64,000 bases of DNA, from assembly GCF_038405225.1 (NCBI RefSeq), contig NZ_CP151657.1:62001-126000 (forward strand), given 5' to 3'. The notes below the pieces were generated by a model, which did no database searches, had not been told where the DNA came from, and was given only the letters and a program-made list of their open reading frames with translations. Both the position numbers and the translations under genes were made by a program. Below are positions 1-8,084 of this stretch, in pieces. The stretch comes from Arthrobacter citreus (lineage in GTDB: Bacteria; Actinomycetota; Actinomycetes; Actinomycetales; Micrococcaceae). Within the stretch, counting starts at the first letter, position 1, and the number at the start of each line of letters is the position of its first letter.

Positions 1-33
1 AGGACACCCCGGCGCGCTGCCGGGGTGTCCTTG
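1..33. terminator. Strong intergenic hairpin, probable terminator
   Basis: A 13-bp GC-rich inverted repeat (AGGACACCCCGGC and its complement) around a short loop ends in TT on the plus strand. It lies downstream of the minus-strand YceI gene and of whatever plus-strand gene precedes the window, so it may serve both. The T tract is short, which leaves directionality open. Confidence 0.7.
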
Positions 34-70
34 TGTAGCTGTCGGTGAGGGCGGGTGCCCGGGCCTTGGG

Positions 71-613
71 CTAGGCTGCCGCCACGAACTCGGCGTCCAC
101 GCTGATGGTCACCTTGTCGCCCACGAGCACGCCGCCGGTTTCCAGGGCTGCGTTCCAGGTCAGGCCGAAGTCCTTGCGGCTGATGACGGTGGAGCCGGAG
201 AATCCGGCGCGGGTGGCGCCGAAGGGGTCCACGGCCACGCCGTTGAACTCGGTGTCCAGGACCACCGGAAGAGTGGTTCCCTTGATGGTGAGGTCGCCGG
301 ACACCTTGTAGGTCTCGCCCGAACCCTCAACGCCGGTGACGGAGAACGTCAGCTCGGGGAACTGCTCGACATCAAAGAAGTCCGCTCCCTTGACGTGGCC
401 GTCGCGGTTGGCATCGTTCGAGTTGAACGACGCGGACTTGATCACGGCGTTGATGGTGGAATCGCTGATGGACGGGCCGACCTCCATGACCGCGGCGACG
501 TCGTCGAAGTTGCCGCGCACCTTGCTGATTCCGGCGTGACGAACGGTGAATCCCACCTCACTGTGCGAGCCGTCGAGGGTCCAGGTGCCGGTGGAAAGTC
601 CGTTGGGGATCAT
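71..613 (-). CDS. YceI family protein
   Basis: A 180-residue YceI-like protein. The family forms a lipocalin-like beta barrel that binds polyprenoid or amphiphilic ligands. The N-terminal GTWTLDGSHSEVGFTVRHAG segment and the later motifs GADFFDVEQFPELTF and SRKDFGLTWNAALETGGVLVGD are family hallmarks. No signal peptide is visible, so it is probably cytoplasmic, as in many actinobacterial homologues. I chose the ATG at 611-613 because AGGAG lies six bases upstream; an in-frame extension to 676 runs through the operator region and is unlikely. Its precise substrate is unknown. Confidence 0.9.
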   Translation of the reverse strand: MIPNGLSTGTWTLDGSHSEVGFTVRHAGISKVRGNFDDVAAVMEVGPSISDSTINAVIKSASFNSNDANRDGHVKGADFFDVEQFPELTFSVTGVEGSGETYKVSGDLTIKGTTLPVVLDTEFNGVAVDPFGATRAGFSGSTVISRKDFGLTWNAALETGGVLVGDKVTISVDAEFVAAA

Positions 614-638
614 GCTGTTCTCCTGTTGCTGGTTGGTG

Positions 639-655
639 TCGGGGTCAAACCCCGA
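639..655 (-). promoter_or_regulatory. Hairpin in the yceI 5' leader
   Basis: TCGGGGT-CAA-ACCCCGA can form a 7-bp stem with a 3-base loop about 25 bases before the YceI start codon. In the transcript it would sit between the operator and the ribosome binding site. Whether it stabilises the mRNA or has another role cannot be told from sequence. Confidence 0.45.
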
Positions 656-677
656 TGCATGTCGATGCATTTGCATC
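654..677 (-). promoter_or_regulatory. Palindromic operator upstream of yceI
   Basis: GATGCA-TT-TGCATC (664-677) is a perfect 6+2+6 palindrome, with an extra direct GATGCAT half site at 654-660. On the minus strand it lies where the yceI promoter -10 region should be (TTGAAC about 16 bases further upstream). MarR-family repressors often control actinobacterial yceI genes through AT-rich palindromes; assigning this site to a MarR protein is an inference and no such gene is in the window. Confidence 0.5.
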
Positions 678-756
678 TACTCTGACACAGATTCGTTCAA
701 GCTTCAAGTATTTCGGAGATTTAGTTCCGGACGCTTCCTCTGCGAAACTTATAGAC

Positions 757-1419
757 ATGTCCCGTGCCTCGATCCACCTCGTCCGCCATGGAGAAGTCTT
801 CAATCCGGACGGTGTCCTCTACGGGCGCCTCCCGGAGTTCCATTTGTCCGAACTGGGACAGGAAATGGCCCGCCGCGTCGCCGGCCACTTTGAAGACCGC
901 AAGAATGACGGCGCGAAGCTGGTGCACCTGGTCGCGTCGCCGCTGACCCGGGCGCAGGAGACCGCTGCGCCGATCGCCGCCGCCCTGGGTTTGGAGATCG
1001 CCACCGACGAACGCATCCTGGAGGCGACCAACCGGTTCGAGGGCCTCTCCGGGGTTACCAGCAGGCTGCGCAACCCGCGGTACTGGCCGCTGATGTACAA
1101 CCCGCTGAAGCCTTCCTGGGGAGAGCCCTACACGGCGCAGGTGGAGCGTGTCATGGCCGCGGTGCAGGATGCCCGGAGGCAGGCTCTTGAGCTTGGCGGA
1201 GACAAGGCCGAAGCCGTTTTGGTCAGCCATCAGCTGCCCATCTGGGTGACGCGCCTGGCCGCCGAGGGCCGCAAGCTGTGGCATGACCCCCGTAACCGCC
1301 AGTGCACCCTGACTTCCGTCACCACGCTGGATTTTGATGGTGACACGCTGATCGGTGTCCGCTACGCGGAGCCCTCCGCGGACCTGCTGCCCGGGGCTGC
1401 GAATATTCCGGGAGCATAA
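757..1419 (+). CDS. Histidine phosphatase family protein of the cytochrome c maturation cluster
   Basis: About 220 residues with the RHG catalytic signature at the N terminus (LVRHGEVFNP) and a second catalytic-type histidine in VLVSHQLPIWV. It belongs to the phosphoglycerate-mutase-like (branch 1) phosphatases; substrate unknown. A homologue heads the same TlpA-CcdA-ResB-CcsB gene order in mycobacteria, so a link to haem or cytochrome c maturation is suggested by context only. The ATG at 757 follows AAACTT plus six bases, consistent with a leaderless message, and no Shine-Dalgarno sequence is visible. The open frame back to 655 is not needed. Confidence 0.85.
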   Translation: MSRASIHLVRHGEVFNPDGVLYGRLPEFHLSELGQEMARRVAGHFEDRKNDGAKLVHLVASPLTRAQETAAPIAAALGLEIATDERILEATNRFEGLSGVTSRLRNPRYWPLMYNPLKPSWGEPYTAQVERVMAAVQDARRQALELGGDKAEAVLVSHQLPIWVTRLAAEGRKLWHDPRNRQCTLTSVTTLDFDGDTLIGVRYAEPSADLLPGAANIPGA

Positions 1420-1477
1420 TAGTATTACTACGCGTTGTAGAAGTGGCAGCCCCCGCCGCGATGAAAGCTGGAAATAG

Positions 1478-2113
1478 TTGAAGAATCCTCAGAGCACTCC
1501 CCAGCCGGATGCCATGCGCCGCCGCTCCTTCCTGAAATTCGGCGCCGGCCTGGCCCTTGGCGTGCCCCTGGTCGCCGCAGCGGCGGGATGTGCCGTGGAG
1601 GATCCACTGGCTGCACAGGCCAAAGCGGGGGACAACAAGAACTACATTGCCGGTGACGGATCCGTTACTGAATACGCCGCCGGCCAGCGCGGCGAACCGG
1701 TCGAATTCAGCGGCACGCTCTTTGACGGCACAACCGTTCCCTCCTCGGACTTCGCCGGGGACGTGGTGGTCCTGAACTTCTGGTACGCGGCCTGCGCACC
1801 CTGCCGCAAGGAAGCTCCGGACCTGGTGGAGCTGCACGGAATGTTCGAGCCTGACGGCGCGCGTTTCTATGGCGTGAACATCCGCGATGAACGCAGCACC
1901 GCCGAGGCCTTTGAACGCTCCTTCGGTATCGATTACCCCAGCTTCCAGGACAAGGACGGCGGAATCCTGCTGGCCATGACGCAGTTTGTGCCGCCGTCGG
2001 CCGTTCCCACCACACTGGTCCTGGACCGGGAGGGACGTGTGGCCGCCCGCATCCTCGGCCTGGCAGACAAGAGCACCCTGAAGGCCCTGATCTCCGACAC
2101 GCTGGCAGCCTAG
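1478..2113 (+). CDS. TlpA/ResA-like thiol-disulfide reductase, Tat-type lipoprotein
   Basis: A 211-residue thioredoxin-fold protein with the active site CAPC at residues 106-109 (FWYAACAPCRKEAPDL). Family members of this type keep apocytochrome c cysteines reduced for haem attachment on the outer face of the membrane. The N terminus has RRSFLKFG, a twin-arginine motif, then a hydrophobic stretch and a lipobox-like AAGC (Cys38), so it is probably a Tat-exported lipoprotein. The start is a TTG at 1478; ATG at 1514 (MRRRSFLK) is an alternative that leaves a compact signal peptide. It is followed after 5 bases by CcdA, its electron donor. Confidence 0.88.
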   Translation: MKNPQSTPQPDAMRRRSFLKFGAGLALGVPLVAAAAGCAVEDPLAAQAKAGDNKNYIAGDGSVTEYAAGQRGEPVEFSGTLFDGTTVPSSDFAGDVVVLNFWYAACAPCRKEAPDLVELHGMFEPDGARFYGVNIRDERSTAEAFERSFGIDYPSFQDKDGGILLAMTQFVPPSAVPTTLVLDREGRVAARILGLADKSTLKALISDTLAA

Positions 2114-2118
2114 CCGGC

Positions 2119-2931
2119 ATGTTTGATTCCGCCGTAACCGCAGCAACCGCCGTCGTTCCCGCAGCAGCGCTGCCGGCAGCGAATGTGTTCGCCGAAACCA
2201 TCCTGAACGGGTCCATGCTGCTGGCCATCCCCGTTGCAGCCCTGGCCGGGCTCGTGTCCTTCCTGTCCCCGTGCGTCCTGCCGCTGGTTCCTGGCTATCT
2301 GGGCTACGTCACCGGGCTCACCGGCGTGGACCTTCAGAAGCAGCGCCGCGGCCGGATGTTCGCCGGCATCGGACTGTTCGTCCTGGGGTTCTCGGCGGTC
2401 TTTGTCATTATCGGTGCTGGCGTCGGGCAGCTGGGCAGCTGGCTGCGCGGCGCCGACCAGGCCTGGATTACGCAGGCCCTGGGCGCCGCGATTATTGTTC
2501 TGGGCATCGTTTTCATGGGCGGCCTGAGCTGGTTCCAGCGCGACCGGAAAATTGCCGCACGACCGCCGGCCGGGTTGTGGGGTGCCCCGCTGCTGGGTAT
2601 CACCTTCGGGCTGGGCTGGGCGCCATGCCTTGGGCCGACCCTGTCAGCAGTGCAGCTGCTGTCCTTCTCCGGTGACGACGCCAGCGCCGCCAAGGGTGCG
2701 TTCCTGACCTTCATTTACTGCCTCGGCCTGGGGCTTCCCTTCCTGCTGATCGCGCTGGGGTTCCGGCGCGGCATGGGCGCACTGGGCGTTTTCCGCCGGC
2801 ACCGGCTCGCCCTGCAGCGTTTCGGCGGCGGCATGCTGATTGTCCTGGGCGTCCTGATGCTCACAGGAGTCTGGAACATCTGGATCAACCATCTCCAAGG
2901 TTGGTTGGATAGTGTGACCCTGCCGATCTGA
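2119..2931 (+). CDS. ccdA: Cytochrome c biogenesis protein CcdA
   Basis: A 270-residue polytopic membrane protein of the CcdA/DsbD-beta family. It moves reducing equivalents from cytoplasmic thioredoxin across the membrane to the TlpA-like protein encoded just upstream. The two redox cysteines are visible in FLSPCVLPLVPGYLGYVTG (Cys52) and GLGWAPCLGPTL (Cys170). About six to seven hydrophobic segments are present. It sits in the conserved order TlpA-CcdA-ResB-CcsB. The roughly 25-residue alanine-rich N-terminal extension before the first membrane segment makes the exact start uncertain. Confidence 0.93.
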   Translation: MFDSAVTAATAVVPAAALPAANVFAETILNGSMLLAIPVAALAGLVSFLSPCVLPLVPGYLGYVTGLTGVDLQKQRRGRMFAGIGLFVLGFSAVFVIIGAGVGQLGSWLRGADQAWITQALGAAIIVLGIVFMGGLSWFQRDRKIAARPPAGLWGAPLLGITFGLGWAPCLGPTLSAVQLLSFSGDDASAAKGAFLTFIYCLGLGLPFLLIALGFRRGMGALGVFRRHRLALQRFGGGMLIVLGVLMLTGVWNIWINHLQGWLDSVTLPI

Positions 2932-3000
2932 TGAGCTTTTCCCCCGAGCCAGCCACGGCTCCTGTCCAGCACGAACCCTCAAAAGAACTATGAGAACCAG

Positions 3001-4824
3001 TTGAACCGTGAACCGGATGTTTTGACCGAAGCCGAGAAAAACGGCGGCAGCACCTCCGCCGTGCCCGGAAAGGGCGGCAAGGGCGGTAAAGGCGGCAAAA
3101 CCGGCGGCCGCAACGGTGATGTCCAGCTGCCCTCGCTTGGCCCGCTGGGCTTGCTGCGCTGGGCCTGGACCCAGCTGACCAGCATGCGCACGGCACTGTT
3201 GCTGCTCCTGCTGCTGGCCGTGGCGGCCGTGCCGGGTTCGCTGTTTCCGCAGCGGCCGGCCAACCCCGCCGTCGTCACCCAGTACCTGGAGGACAACCCG
3301 GACTCCGGCCCCTGGCTTGACCGCTTCCAGCTCTTTGACGTGTATTCCTCCGTCTGGTTCTCGGCCATTTACCTGCTGCTGTTCATCTCCCTGATCGGCT
3401 GCGTCATTCCGCGGGCCAAGGCCCACTACCGGGCCATGCGGTCCAAGCCTCCGCGCACCCCCAAGCGGCTGTCCCGGCTGCCGGAATACGGCACGCTGGC
3501 CGTTCCGGCGTCGTCGGGCCTCACCGCCGCCTCCGCCGTCGAACAGGCAGCGCAGATGCTGCGGAAGCGCGGCTACCGGGTGGATGTCCGCGATCTCGAC
3601 GGCGACCGTCCCTCCGTGGGCGCCGAACGCGGCTTCGCCAAAGAGGTGGGAAACCTGGTGTTCCACACGGCCCTGATCGGGGTCCTGGTCTCCATCGCCG
3701 TTGGCGGGCTCTTTGGTTACAGCGGCCAGAAGATCGTGGTGGAGGGGGAGTCCTTCGTCAACACCCTGGTCGGTTACGACTCCTTCACCCCCGGCACCAG
3801 CTTCACCGAGGAGCAGCTGGCCCCCTACTCGCTGACGCTGGACAAGTTCGATGTCCAGTTCGACCGCGAATCGCAGACCCACTACGGCCAGCCGCTGGAC
3901 TTCGCCGCCACCATGACGGTGAAGGAAAGCCCGGACGCCGAGGAGCACACGGAAACCCTGAAGGTCAACGCGCCCCTGACCATCGGCGGCAGCCGTGTCT
4001 ACCTGGTGGGCAACGGTTATGCCCCGGTGGTCACGGTGCGCGACGGCGAGGGCAACATTGCGCTGCAGGGCCCGGTTGTTTCCGTCCCCAGCGACGGCAT
4101 GTACACCTCCTTGATGGTGATCAAGGCTCCGGATGCCAAGCCGGACCAGCTCGGCTTTGTGGGCTTCTTCCTGCCAACGGCCATGCTCGATGACCAGGAT
4201 GTGTCCTACTCCGGTGACCCGGACCCGTTCAACCCGCAGTTGAACCTAAACGCCTACTACGGGGATCTGGGGTTGGATGAGGGCGTGCCGAGCAATGTCT
4301 ACGTGCTCGACACCGAAAACCTGACCGAAATCAACAGCCGGAACCTGGATGAGGGCGGCATTGTGCTGGGGGCTGACCAGACGTACGAGCTGCCCGAGGG
4401 CAAGGGTTCCATCTCCTTTGACGGCATCAAGCGGTACGCCGCACTGGACATCCACTATGACCCGGCCAAGATCTGGGTCCTCGGCTTCGCCACCCTGTCG
4501 CTGGCCGGTCTGGCCGCCTCCCTGTTCCTGGCACGCCGCCGCATTTGGATCCGCACCGGCACCCACGAGGACGGGCGCATCATGGTCGAGTACGGGCTGC
4601 TGGCCCGCGGCGAAGACCAGCGGTTGTCCAGCGAAGCGGCAGCGGTCCGAAGCCTGCTGGAGAAGCAGTGGTTGGCGGGCAGCAGCACAGTGGAGGACAA
4701 TGGCGCGGAGGACACATCCGCTCCGGGTTCCGGAGAACACAGCACAAACCGGCACACAAAGCCCGGAGCATCAGCGGTGGACAGCAAGGCCGCTCAGGAG
4801 AAGGAAACAGGTAAGGACTCGTAA
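3001..4824 (+). CDS. resB: Cytochrome c biogenesis protein ResB
   Basis: A 607-residue ResB/Ccs1 homologue. ResB and CcsB together form the System II haem exporter and cytochrome c haem lyase. A lysine/glycine-rich cytoplasmic N terminus (GKGGKGGKGGKT) precedes membrane segments near residues 60-80 and 117-137 and another near 220-240; a long extracytoplasmic domain follows, then a final membrane segment near 495-515. There is no in-frame ATG or GTG between the upstream stop and 3001, so the TTG at 3001 is the best start. Its stop codon overlaps the CcsB start (TAATG), indicating translational coupling. Confidence 0.93.
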   Translation: MNREPDVLTEAEKNGGSTSAVPGKGGKGGKGGKTGGRNGDVQLPSLGPLGLLRWAWTQLTSMRTALLLLLLLAVAAVPGSLFPQRPANPAVVTQYLEDNPDSGPWLDRFQLFDVYSSVWFSAIYLLLFISLIGCVIPRAKAHYRAMRSKPPRTPKRLSRLPEYGTLAVPASSGLTAASAVEQAAQMLRKRGYRVDVRDLDGDRPSVGAERGFAKEVGNLVFHTALIGVLVSIAVGGLFGYSGQKIVVEGESFVNTLVGYDSFTPGTSFTEEQLAPYSLTLDKFDVQFDRESQTHYGQPLDFAATMTVKESPDAEEHTETLKVNAPLTIGGSRVYLVGNGYAPVVTVRDGEGNIALQGPVVSVPSDGMYTSLMVIKAPDAKPDQLGFVGFFLPTAMLDDQDVSYSGDPDPFNPQLNLNAYYGDLGLDEGVPSNVYVLDTENLTEINSRNLDEGGIVLGADQTYELPEGKGSISFDGIKRYAALDIHYDPAKIWVLGFATLSLAGLAASLFLARRRIWIRTGTHEDGRIMVEYGLLARGEDQRLSSEAAAVRSLLEKQWLAGSSTVEDNGAEDTSAPGSGEHSTNRHTKPGASAVDSKAAQEKETGKDS

Positions 4825-5927
4825 TGCCAGACATGCCCTCCATTGACTACACACTCGCTGAGTACAGTGAGCTGTTCATGCTGTTGGCGGCGTTCGCCTA
4901 TACGGTGGCGTTCCTGGCCTTCACCTGGGACCTCGCGCAGAGCAGCAGGACCATCAAGGCGGTGGAGAGCAGGCTGACGCAGCAGGGCTCCGCAGCCCCG
5001 GCGAAGTCTGAAGCGTTCTCCGGCGCTTCCGCTCGCACGGCCGGCTCCGGACGCCCCGGGGGAGCAGGCTCCGACAGCTACCTGGCCGACGGAAACGTCC
5101 GCGGCTGGGATGCCGACGGCGAGCCGGTGGCACAGACCGCCGACGCCTCCATGGGATACGTGGGGGCGCGCCGGAACACGGCCCGCGTTGCCGTCGCACT
5201 GACCGTCCTTGGTGCGCTGATCCACACCGCCGCCGTCGTTTCCCGCGGCATGGCCGCCCACCGTGTGCCCTGGGGCAACATGTACGAGTTCTGCACCACC
5301 GGCGCCCTGGTGGTGGCCGTGGTGTTCCTGCTGGTCCTGCTCAAGCGCGACCTGCGGTTCCTGGGCACCCTGGTGCTGGGTCTGGTCCTGGTCATGATGA
5401 TGGTTGCCACGATCGGATTCCCGACGCCGGTGGCACACCTGATTCCCGCGCTGCAGAGCTACTGGCTCATCATCCACGTCTCCGTGGCTGTCATTGCGTC
5501 GGCACTGTTTACCCTCACCTTCGCCATGTCGGTGCTGCAGCTCCTCCAGGCCGACCGCGAGACCAAGATCCGCGCCGGCGGAACGTCCAAGCTGGGCTTC
5601 CTGCGCATCGTGCCGTCCGCGCAGAGCCTGGAGAACTTCTCCTACCGGATCAACGCCGTCGCCTTCGTGCTGTGGACCTTCACGCTCATGGCGGGCTCCG
5701 TCTGGGCCGAGCAGGCCTGGGGCCGGTACTGGGGCTGGGACACCAAGGAAGTGTGGACCTTCGTGATCTGGGTGGTCTACGCCGGCTACCTGCACGCCCG
5801 TGCCACCCGCGGCTGGACCGGTACCCGCGCCGCCTGGCTGTCCATCGTGGGTTACCTGTGCGTGATCTTCAACTTCACCATCGTGAACGTGTACTTCGCC
5901 GGTCTGCATAGCTACTCCGGCGTCTAG
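4824..5927 (+). CDS. ccsB: Cytochrome c biogenesis protein CcsB (CcsA family)
   Basis: A 367-residue polytopic protein with the haem-handling WWD-type motif WGRYWGWDTKEVWTF at roughly residues 300-314. The family carries haem across the membrane and, with ResB, joins it to CXXCH motifs of apocytochromes. A non-conserved hydrophilic segment (about residues 50-110) separates the first hydrophobic helix from the core. It is the last gene of the operon, coupled to resB by a 1-base overlap and followed by a clear terminator. Confidence 0.93.
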   Translation: MPDMPSIDYTLAEYSELFMLLAAFAYTVAFLAFTWDLAQSSRTIKAVESRLTQQGSAAPAKSEAFSGASARTAGSGRPGGAGSDSYLADGNVRGWDADGEPVAQTADASMGYVGARRNTARVAVALTVLGALIHTAAVVSRGMAAHRVPWGNMYEFCTTGALVVAVVFLLVLLKRDLRFLGTLVLGLVLVMMMVATIGFPTPVAHLIPALQSYWLIIHVSVAVIASALFTLTFAMSVLQLLQADRETKIRAGGTSKLGFLRIVPSAQSLENFSYRINAVAFVLWTFTLMAGSVWAEQAWGRYWGWDTKEVWTFVIWVVYAGYLHARATRGWTGTRAAWLSIVGYLCVIFNFTIVNVYFAGLHSYSGV

Positions 5928-5963
5928 CCGGTCCTGTCACCGGCGGACAGCGTCCGCAGCCTC

Positions 5964-6000
5964 AAAACCCGCCTTCCGGTTCTCCGGGAGGCGGGTTTTT
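5964..6000 (+). terminator. Rho-independent terminator after ccsB
   Basis: AAAACCCGCCT pairs with AGGCGGGTTTT around a 14-base loop and runs into a T tract. It lies 36 bases after the ccsB stop and closes the cytochrome c maturation operon. Confidence 0.85.
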
Positions 6001-6114
6001 GCTCTGCACGCCCGCTGGGCCGGAGGCGCTCCCGCACAGGTTCCCACTCTTTGGGGCTGGTGTGACTGGTGTGGCACCTTCCGTCACGGGAGTGCTCACA
6101 GGGTGGGAACCAGT

Positions 6115-6201
6115 GGGCCGGGGGTGGCCGGGTGGAGGGGCGGCCGGGAGCGGAAACCGCCGACAGCAGTCTGCCACCGGGGAGGGCCGGGGGGAGGGGG
6201 G
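6115..6201 (+). other. G-rich non-coding stretch with two quadruplex-type motifs
   Basis: The 355-base gap between ccsB and the next gene contains two runs matching the G-quadruplex pattern on the plus strand: 6115-6140 (four G3-5 tracts) and 6179-6201 (GGGG-A-GGG-CC-GGGGGG-A-GGGGGG). No convincing ORF with a ribosome binding site is present. The flanks are terminators for the two neighbouring genes. Confidence 0.5.
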
Positions 6202-6216
6202 AGCGCCGCCACAACG

Positions 6217-6253
6217 AAGGAACCCGCCCCCGGATGCCGGGAGCGGGTTCCTT
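6217..6253 (-). terminator. Hairpin terminator downstream of the PLDc_N gene
   Basis: AAGGAACCCGC and GCGGGTTCCTT form an 11-bp stem, with further pairing of CCCCCGG/CCGGGAG in the loop. It lies 30 bases past the stop of the minus-strand PLDc_N gene. The T tract is weak. Confidence 0.65.
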
Positions 6254-6282
6254 ATGGAAGTGAGGTGCTGGAGGGCGCGATG

Positions 6283-6660
6283 CTACGCGCTGGGCTTCTC
6301 GTCGTCGTTCTTGTGCCCGGACTGCTTCTCCCGCTCGCGCAGCTCGGCCTCGCGGCGCTTGAGCTCGGCTTCCTTCTGCTGCTGGCGGCGCCGGATCTCG
6401 AGATTGCGCAGGAAATCGGGGTCGTCGTCCGGTGCGGTGGGATGCCGGGGTTGGCGGTTTTTCGGTTCCGGTCCGCTCTTGGGGCGGCCGAAGAGGAACC
6501 ACAGCAGGGCACCGAGCACGGGCAGCAGCACAATCGTGAAGAGCCACGCGGTCTTGGAGATGCTGCGCACCTCCTGCGCCCGCGACATGACGCAGTCGAT
6601 GATGGCATAAATAATGACAGCGGCGACAATGATGACACCGAAAAGCACGAGGCGAGGCAT
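6283..6660 (-). CDS. PLDc_N domain small membrane protein
   Basis: A 125-residue protein with two predicted membrane helices (residues about 3-22 and 38-58) and the PLDc_N pattern AIIDCVMSRAQEVRSISKTAWLFTIVLLPVLGALLWFLFGRPK. The rest is a charged tail dominated by a predicted helix rich in Arg, Glu and Lys (EIRRRQQQKEAELKRREAEL), probably coiled coil and cytoplasmic. The domain is named for its occurrence before phospholipase D domains, but this protein has no catalytic domain. Function unknown. It is transcribed away from the DUF4229 gene. Confidence 0.85.
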   Translation of the reverse strand: MPRLVLFGVIIVAAVIIYAIIDCVMSRAQEVRSISKTAWLFTIVLLPVLGALLWFLFGRPKSGPEPKNRQPRHPTAPDDDPDFLRNLEIRRRQQQKEAELKRREAELREREKQSGHKNDDEKPSA

Positions 6661-6769
6661 GACTCAATTGTAGTGGAGCAGGACACAGCTGTGTCTTCCC
6701 GGTTCGGGCCGGGCGGGTCGGTTCTCCGTCAGGCACCGGACCGACCACGCCGAAAGTCCTGTTAGCAAC

Positions 6770-6775
6770 TAGAAT
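6770..6775 (+). promoter_or_regulatory. Leaderless promoter -10 of the DUF4229 gene
   Basis: TAGAAT ends six bases before the GTG start at 6782. With the usual 6-7 base distance from -10 to +1, transcription would begin at the start codon, giving a leaderless mRNA. No Shine-Dalgarno sequence is present. Confidence 0.6.
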
Positions 6776-6781
6776 GGGCCT

Positions 6782-7090
6782 GTGGCTTTCTGGAAATTTA
6801 CCGCTCTCCGCCTTGGTTTGGTGGCCCTCTTCTTCGCTGGATGCTATTGGCTGGGCCTTGGCCTGGTGTTCTCGGCGATTATCGGCGCCGTGCTCGCATG
6901 GTGCGTGACCTACCTGTTTTTCCGCGAGATGCGCGACGCCGCGGCCCGCAGCGTGCAGCAGCGCTTCCACGGCGGCGCGGCGCCCACCCGCAACCGCGGG
7001 GAACTGGAGGACGCCGGAGCCGAGGATAACCTGCTCGACGCCCATCCGGACGTGCAGATCGACAATGACCGCAAGCCCCGCCGGAAGTAA
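6782..7090 (+). CDS. DUF4229 domain-containing small membrane protein
   Basis: A 102-residue protein with two hydrophobic helices (about residues 8-25 and 28-48) followed by a basic motif FFREMRDAAARSVQQRF and an acidic, probably disordered tail. This matches the actinobacterial DUF4229 family, which is often found next to menaquinone genes, as here with menA converging from the other strand. Function unknown. The GTG start appears leaderless. Confidence 0.85.
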   Translation: MAFWKFTALRLGLVALFFAGCYWLGLGLVFSAIIGAVLAWCVTYLFFREMRDAAARSVQQRFHGGAAPTRNRGELEDAGAEDNLLDAHPDVQIDNDRKPRRK

Positions 7091-7114
7091 GCGTTAGGCG
7101 AGGCCGAACAAGCC

Positions 7115-7999
7115 TTAGGCGAGCAACCGGGTCAGCACCAGCCCGAGGCTGTACAGCATGGCGAAGCCCATGTTGATGAGTCCCGTCTGCTGCAGGACCG
7201 GGATCAGACTCCGGCGCTTTTTCCCCTTCAGCATGAGCCAGCTCGGCATCAGGCACACCGGGATGAGCAGCAGCACCAGCAGGACCCACGGGTAGTCCGC
7301 GGCGATGAACAGCGGCAGCAGGATGGCCAGCGCCAGCATCATGACGTAGCTGATCCGGGCCGCTTCGTCCCCGAGCCGCACGGCCAGGGTGCGTTTGCCG
7401 GCTTCGCGGTCCGTGGGGATGTCGCGCACGTTGTTGGCCATCAGCAGGGCCATGGCAATCAGCCCGGTCCCCACGGCGCCAAGCACCGCCGGAAGGCTGA
7501 TCTGGCCGGCCTGCGTGTAGGTGGTGCCCAGGGTGGCCACGAGGCCGAAGAACACAAACACGAACACGTCGCCCAGACCCATGTAGCCGTAGGGGTTGCG
7601 GCCGCCGGTGTATCCCCACGCAGCGGCGACGCAGCCGATGCCCACCAGGATCAGGAACCAGGTGGAGGACAGGATGATCAAGGCCAGTCCGGCAATCATC
7701 GCCACGCCGAAGCAGGCGAAAGCGGCGTATTTGACCTGCTTCGGGGCGGCCGCGCCGGATCCGGTCAGCCGCAGCGGCCCCACCCGGTTGTCGTCGGTGC
7801 CCCGGATGCCGTCGGAGTAGTCATTGGCGTAGTTCACGCCCACCTGCAGCAGCACGGCCACCAGAGCCGCCAGCAGGGCGTTCACAGGCTTGAAGGAACC
7901 CAGGTCATACGCCGCCGCCGTACCGATAATGACCGGCGCCACCGCCATGGGCAGCGTGCGGGGGCGGGCTCCTTCTAACCACTGCGCGGCTGTAGCCAC
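7115..7999 (-). CDS. menA: 1,4-dihydroxy-2-naphthoate polyprenyltransferase MenA
   Basis: A 294-residue UbiA-family prenyltransferase that attaches the polyprenyl tail to dihydroxynaphthoate, giving demethylmenaquinone at the membrane. The first Asp-rich motif is NYANDYSDGIRGTDDNRVGPLRL and the second is NNVRDIPTDREAGKRTLAVRLG, both typical of MenA. About eight to nine membrane helices follow the N-terminal EGARPRTLPMAVAPV. I chose GTG at 7997-7999 because AAGGACG lies just upstream; the longer open frame to 8311 covers the menE 3' region and lacks homology. It belongs with menE and menB upstream. Confidence 0.93.
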   Translation of the reverse strand: MATAAQWLEGARPRTLPMAVAPVIIGTAAAYDLGSFKPVNALLAALVAVLLQVGVNYANDYSDGIRGTDDNRVGPLRLTGSGAAAPKQVKYAAFACFGVAMIAGLALIILSSTWFLILVGIGCVAAAWGYTGGRNPYGYMGLGDVFVFVFFGLVATLGTTYTQAGQISLPAVLGAVGTGLIAMALLMANNVRDIPTDREAGKRTLAVRLGDEAARISYVMMLALAILLPLFIAADYPWVLLVLLLIPVCLMPSWLMLKGKKRRSLIPVLQQTGLINMGFAMLYSLGLVLTRLLA

Positions 8000-8084
8000 A
8001 ATCAACGTCCTTTTGTTATGAGAGATGTATAACGTTCTATTCTTCCGCAGCCGTGGAGCGCGGAAGGCCTGATCCGCGGACGGG

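Noticed and set aside
7094-7123. Two TTAGGCGAG copies at the menA stop
   Set aside because: A 9-base direct repeat over a stop codon is within chance in GC-rich DNA and shows no other structure.
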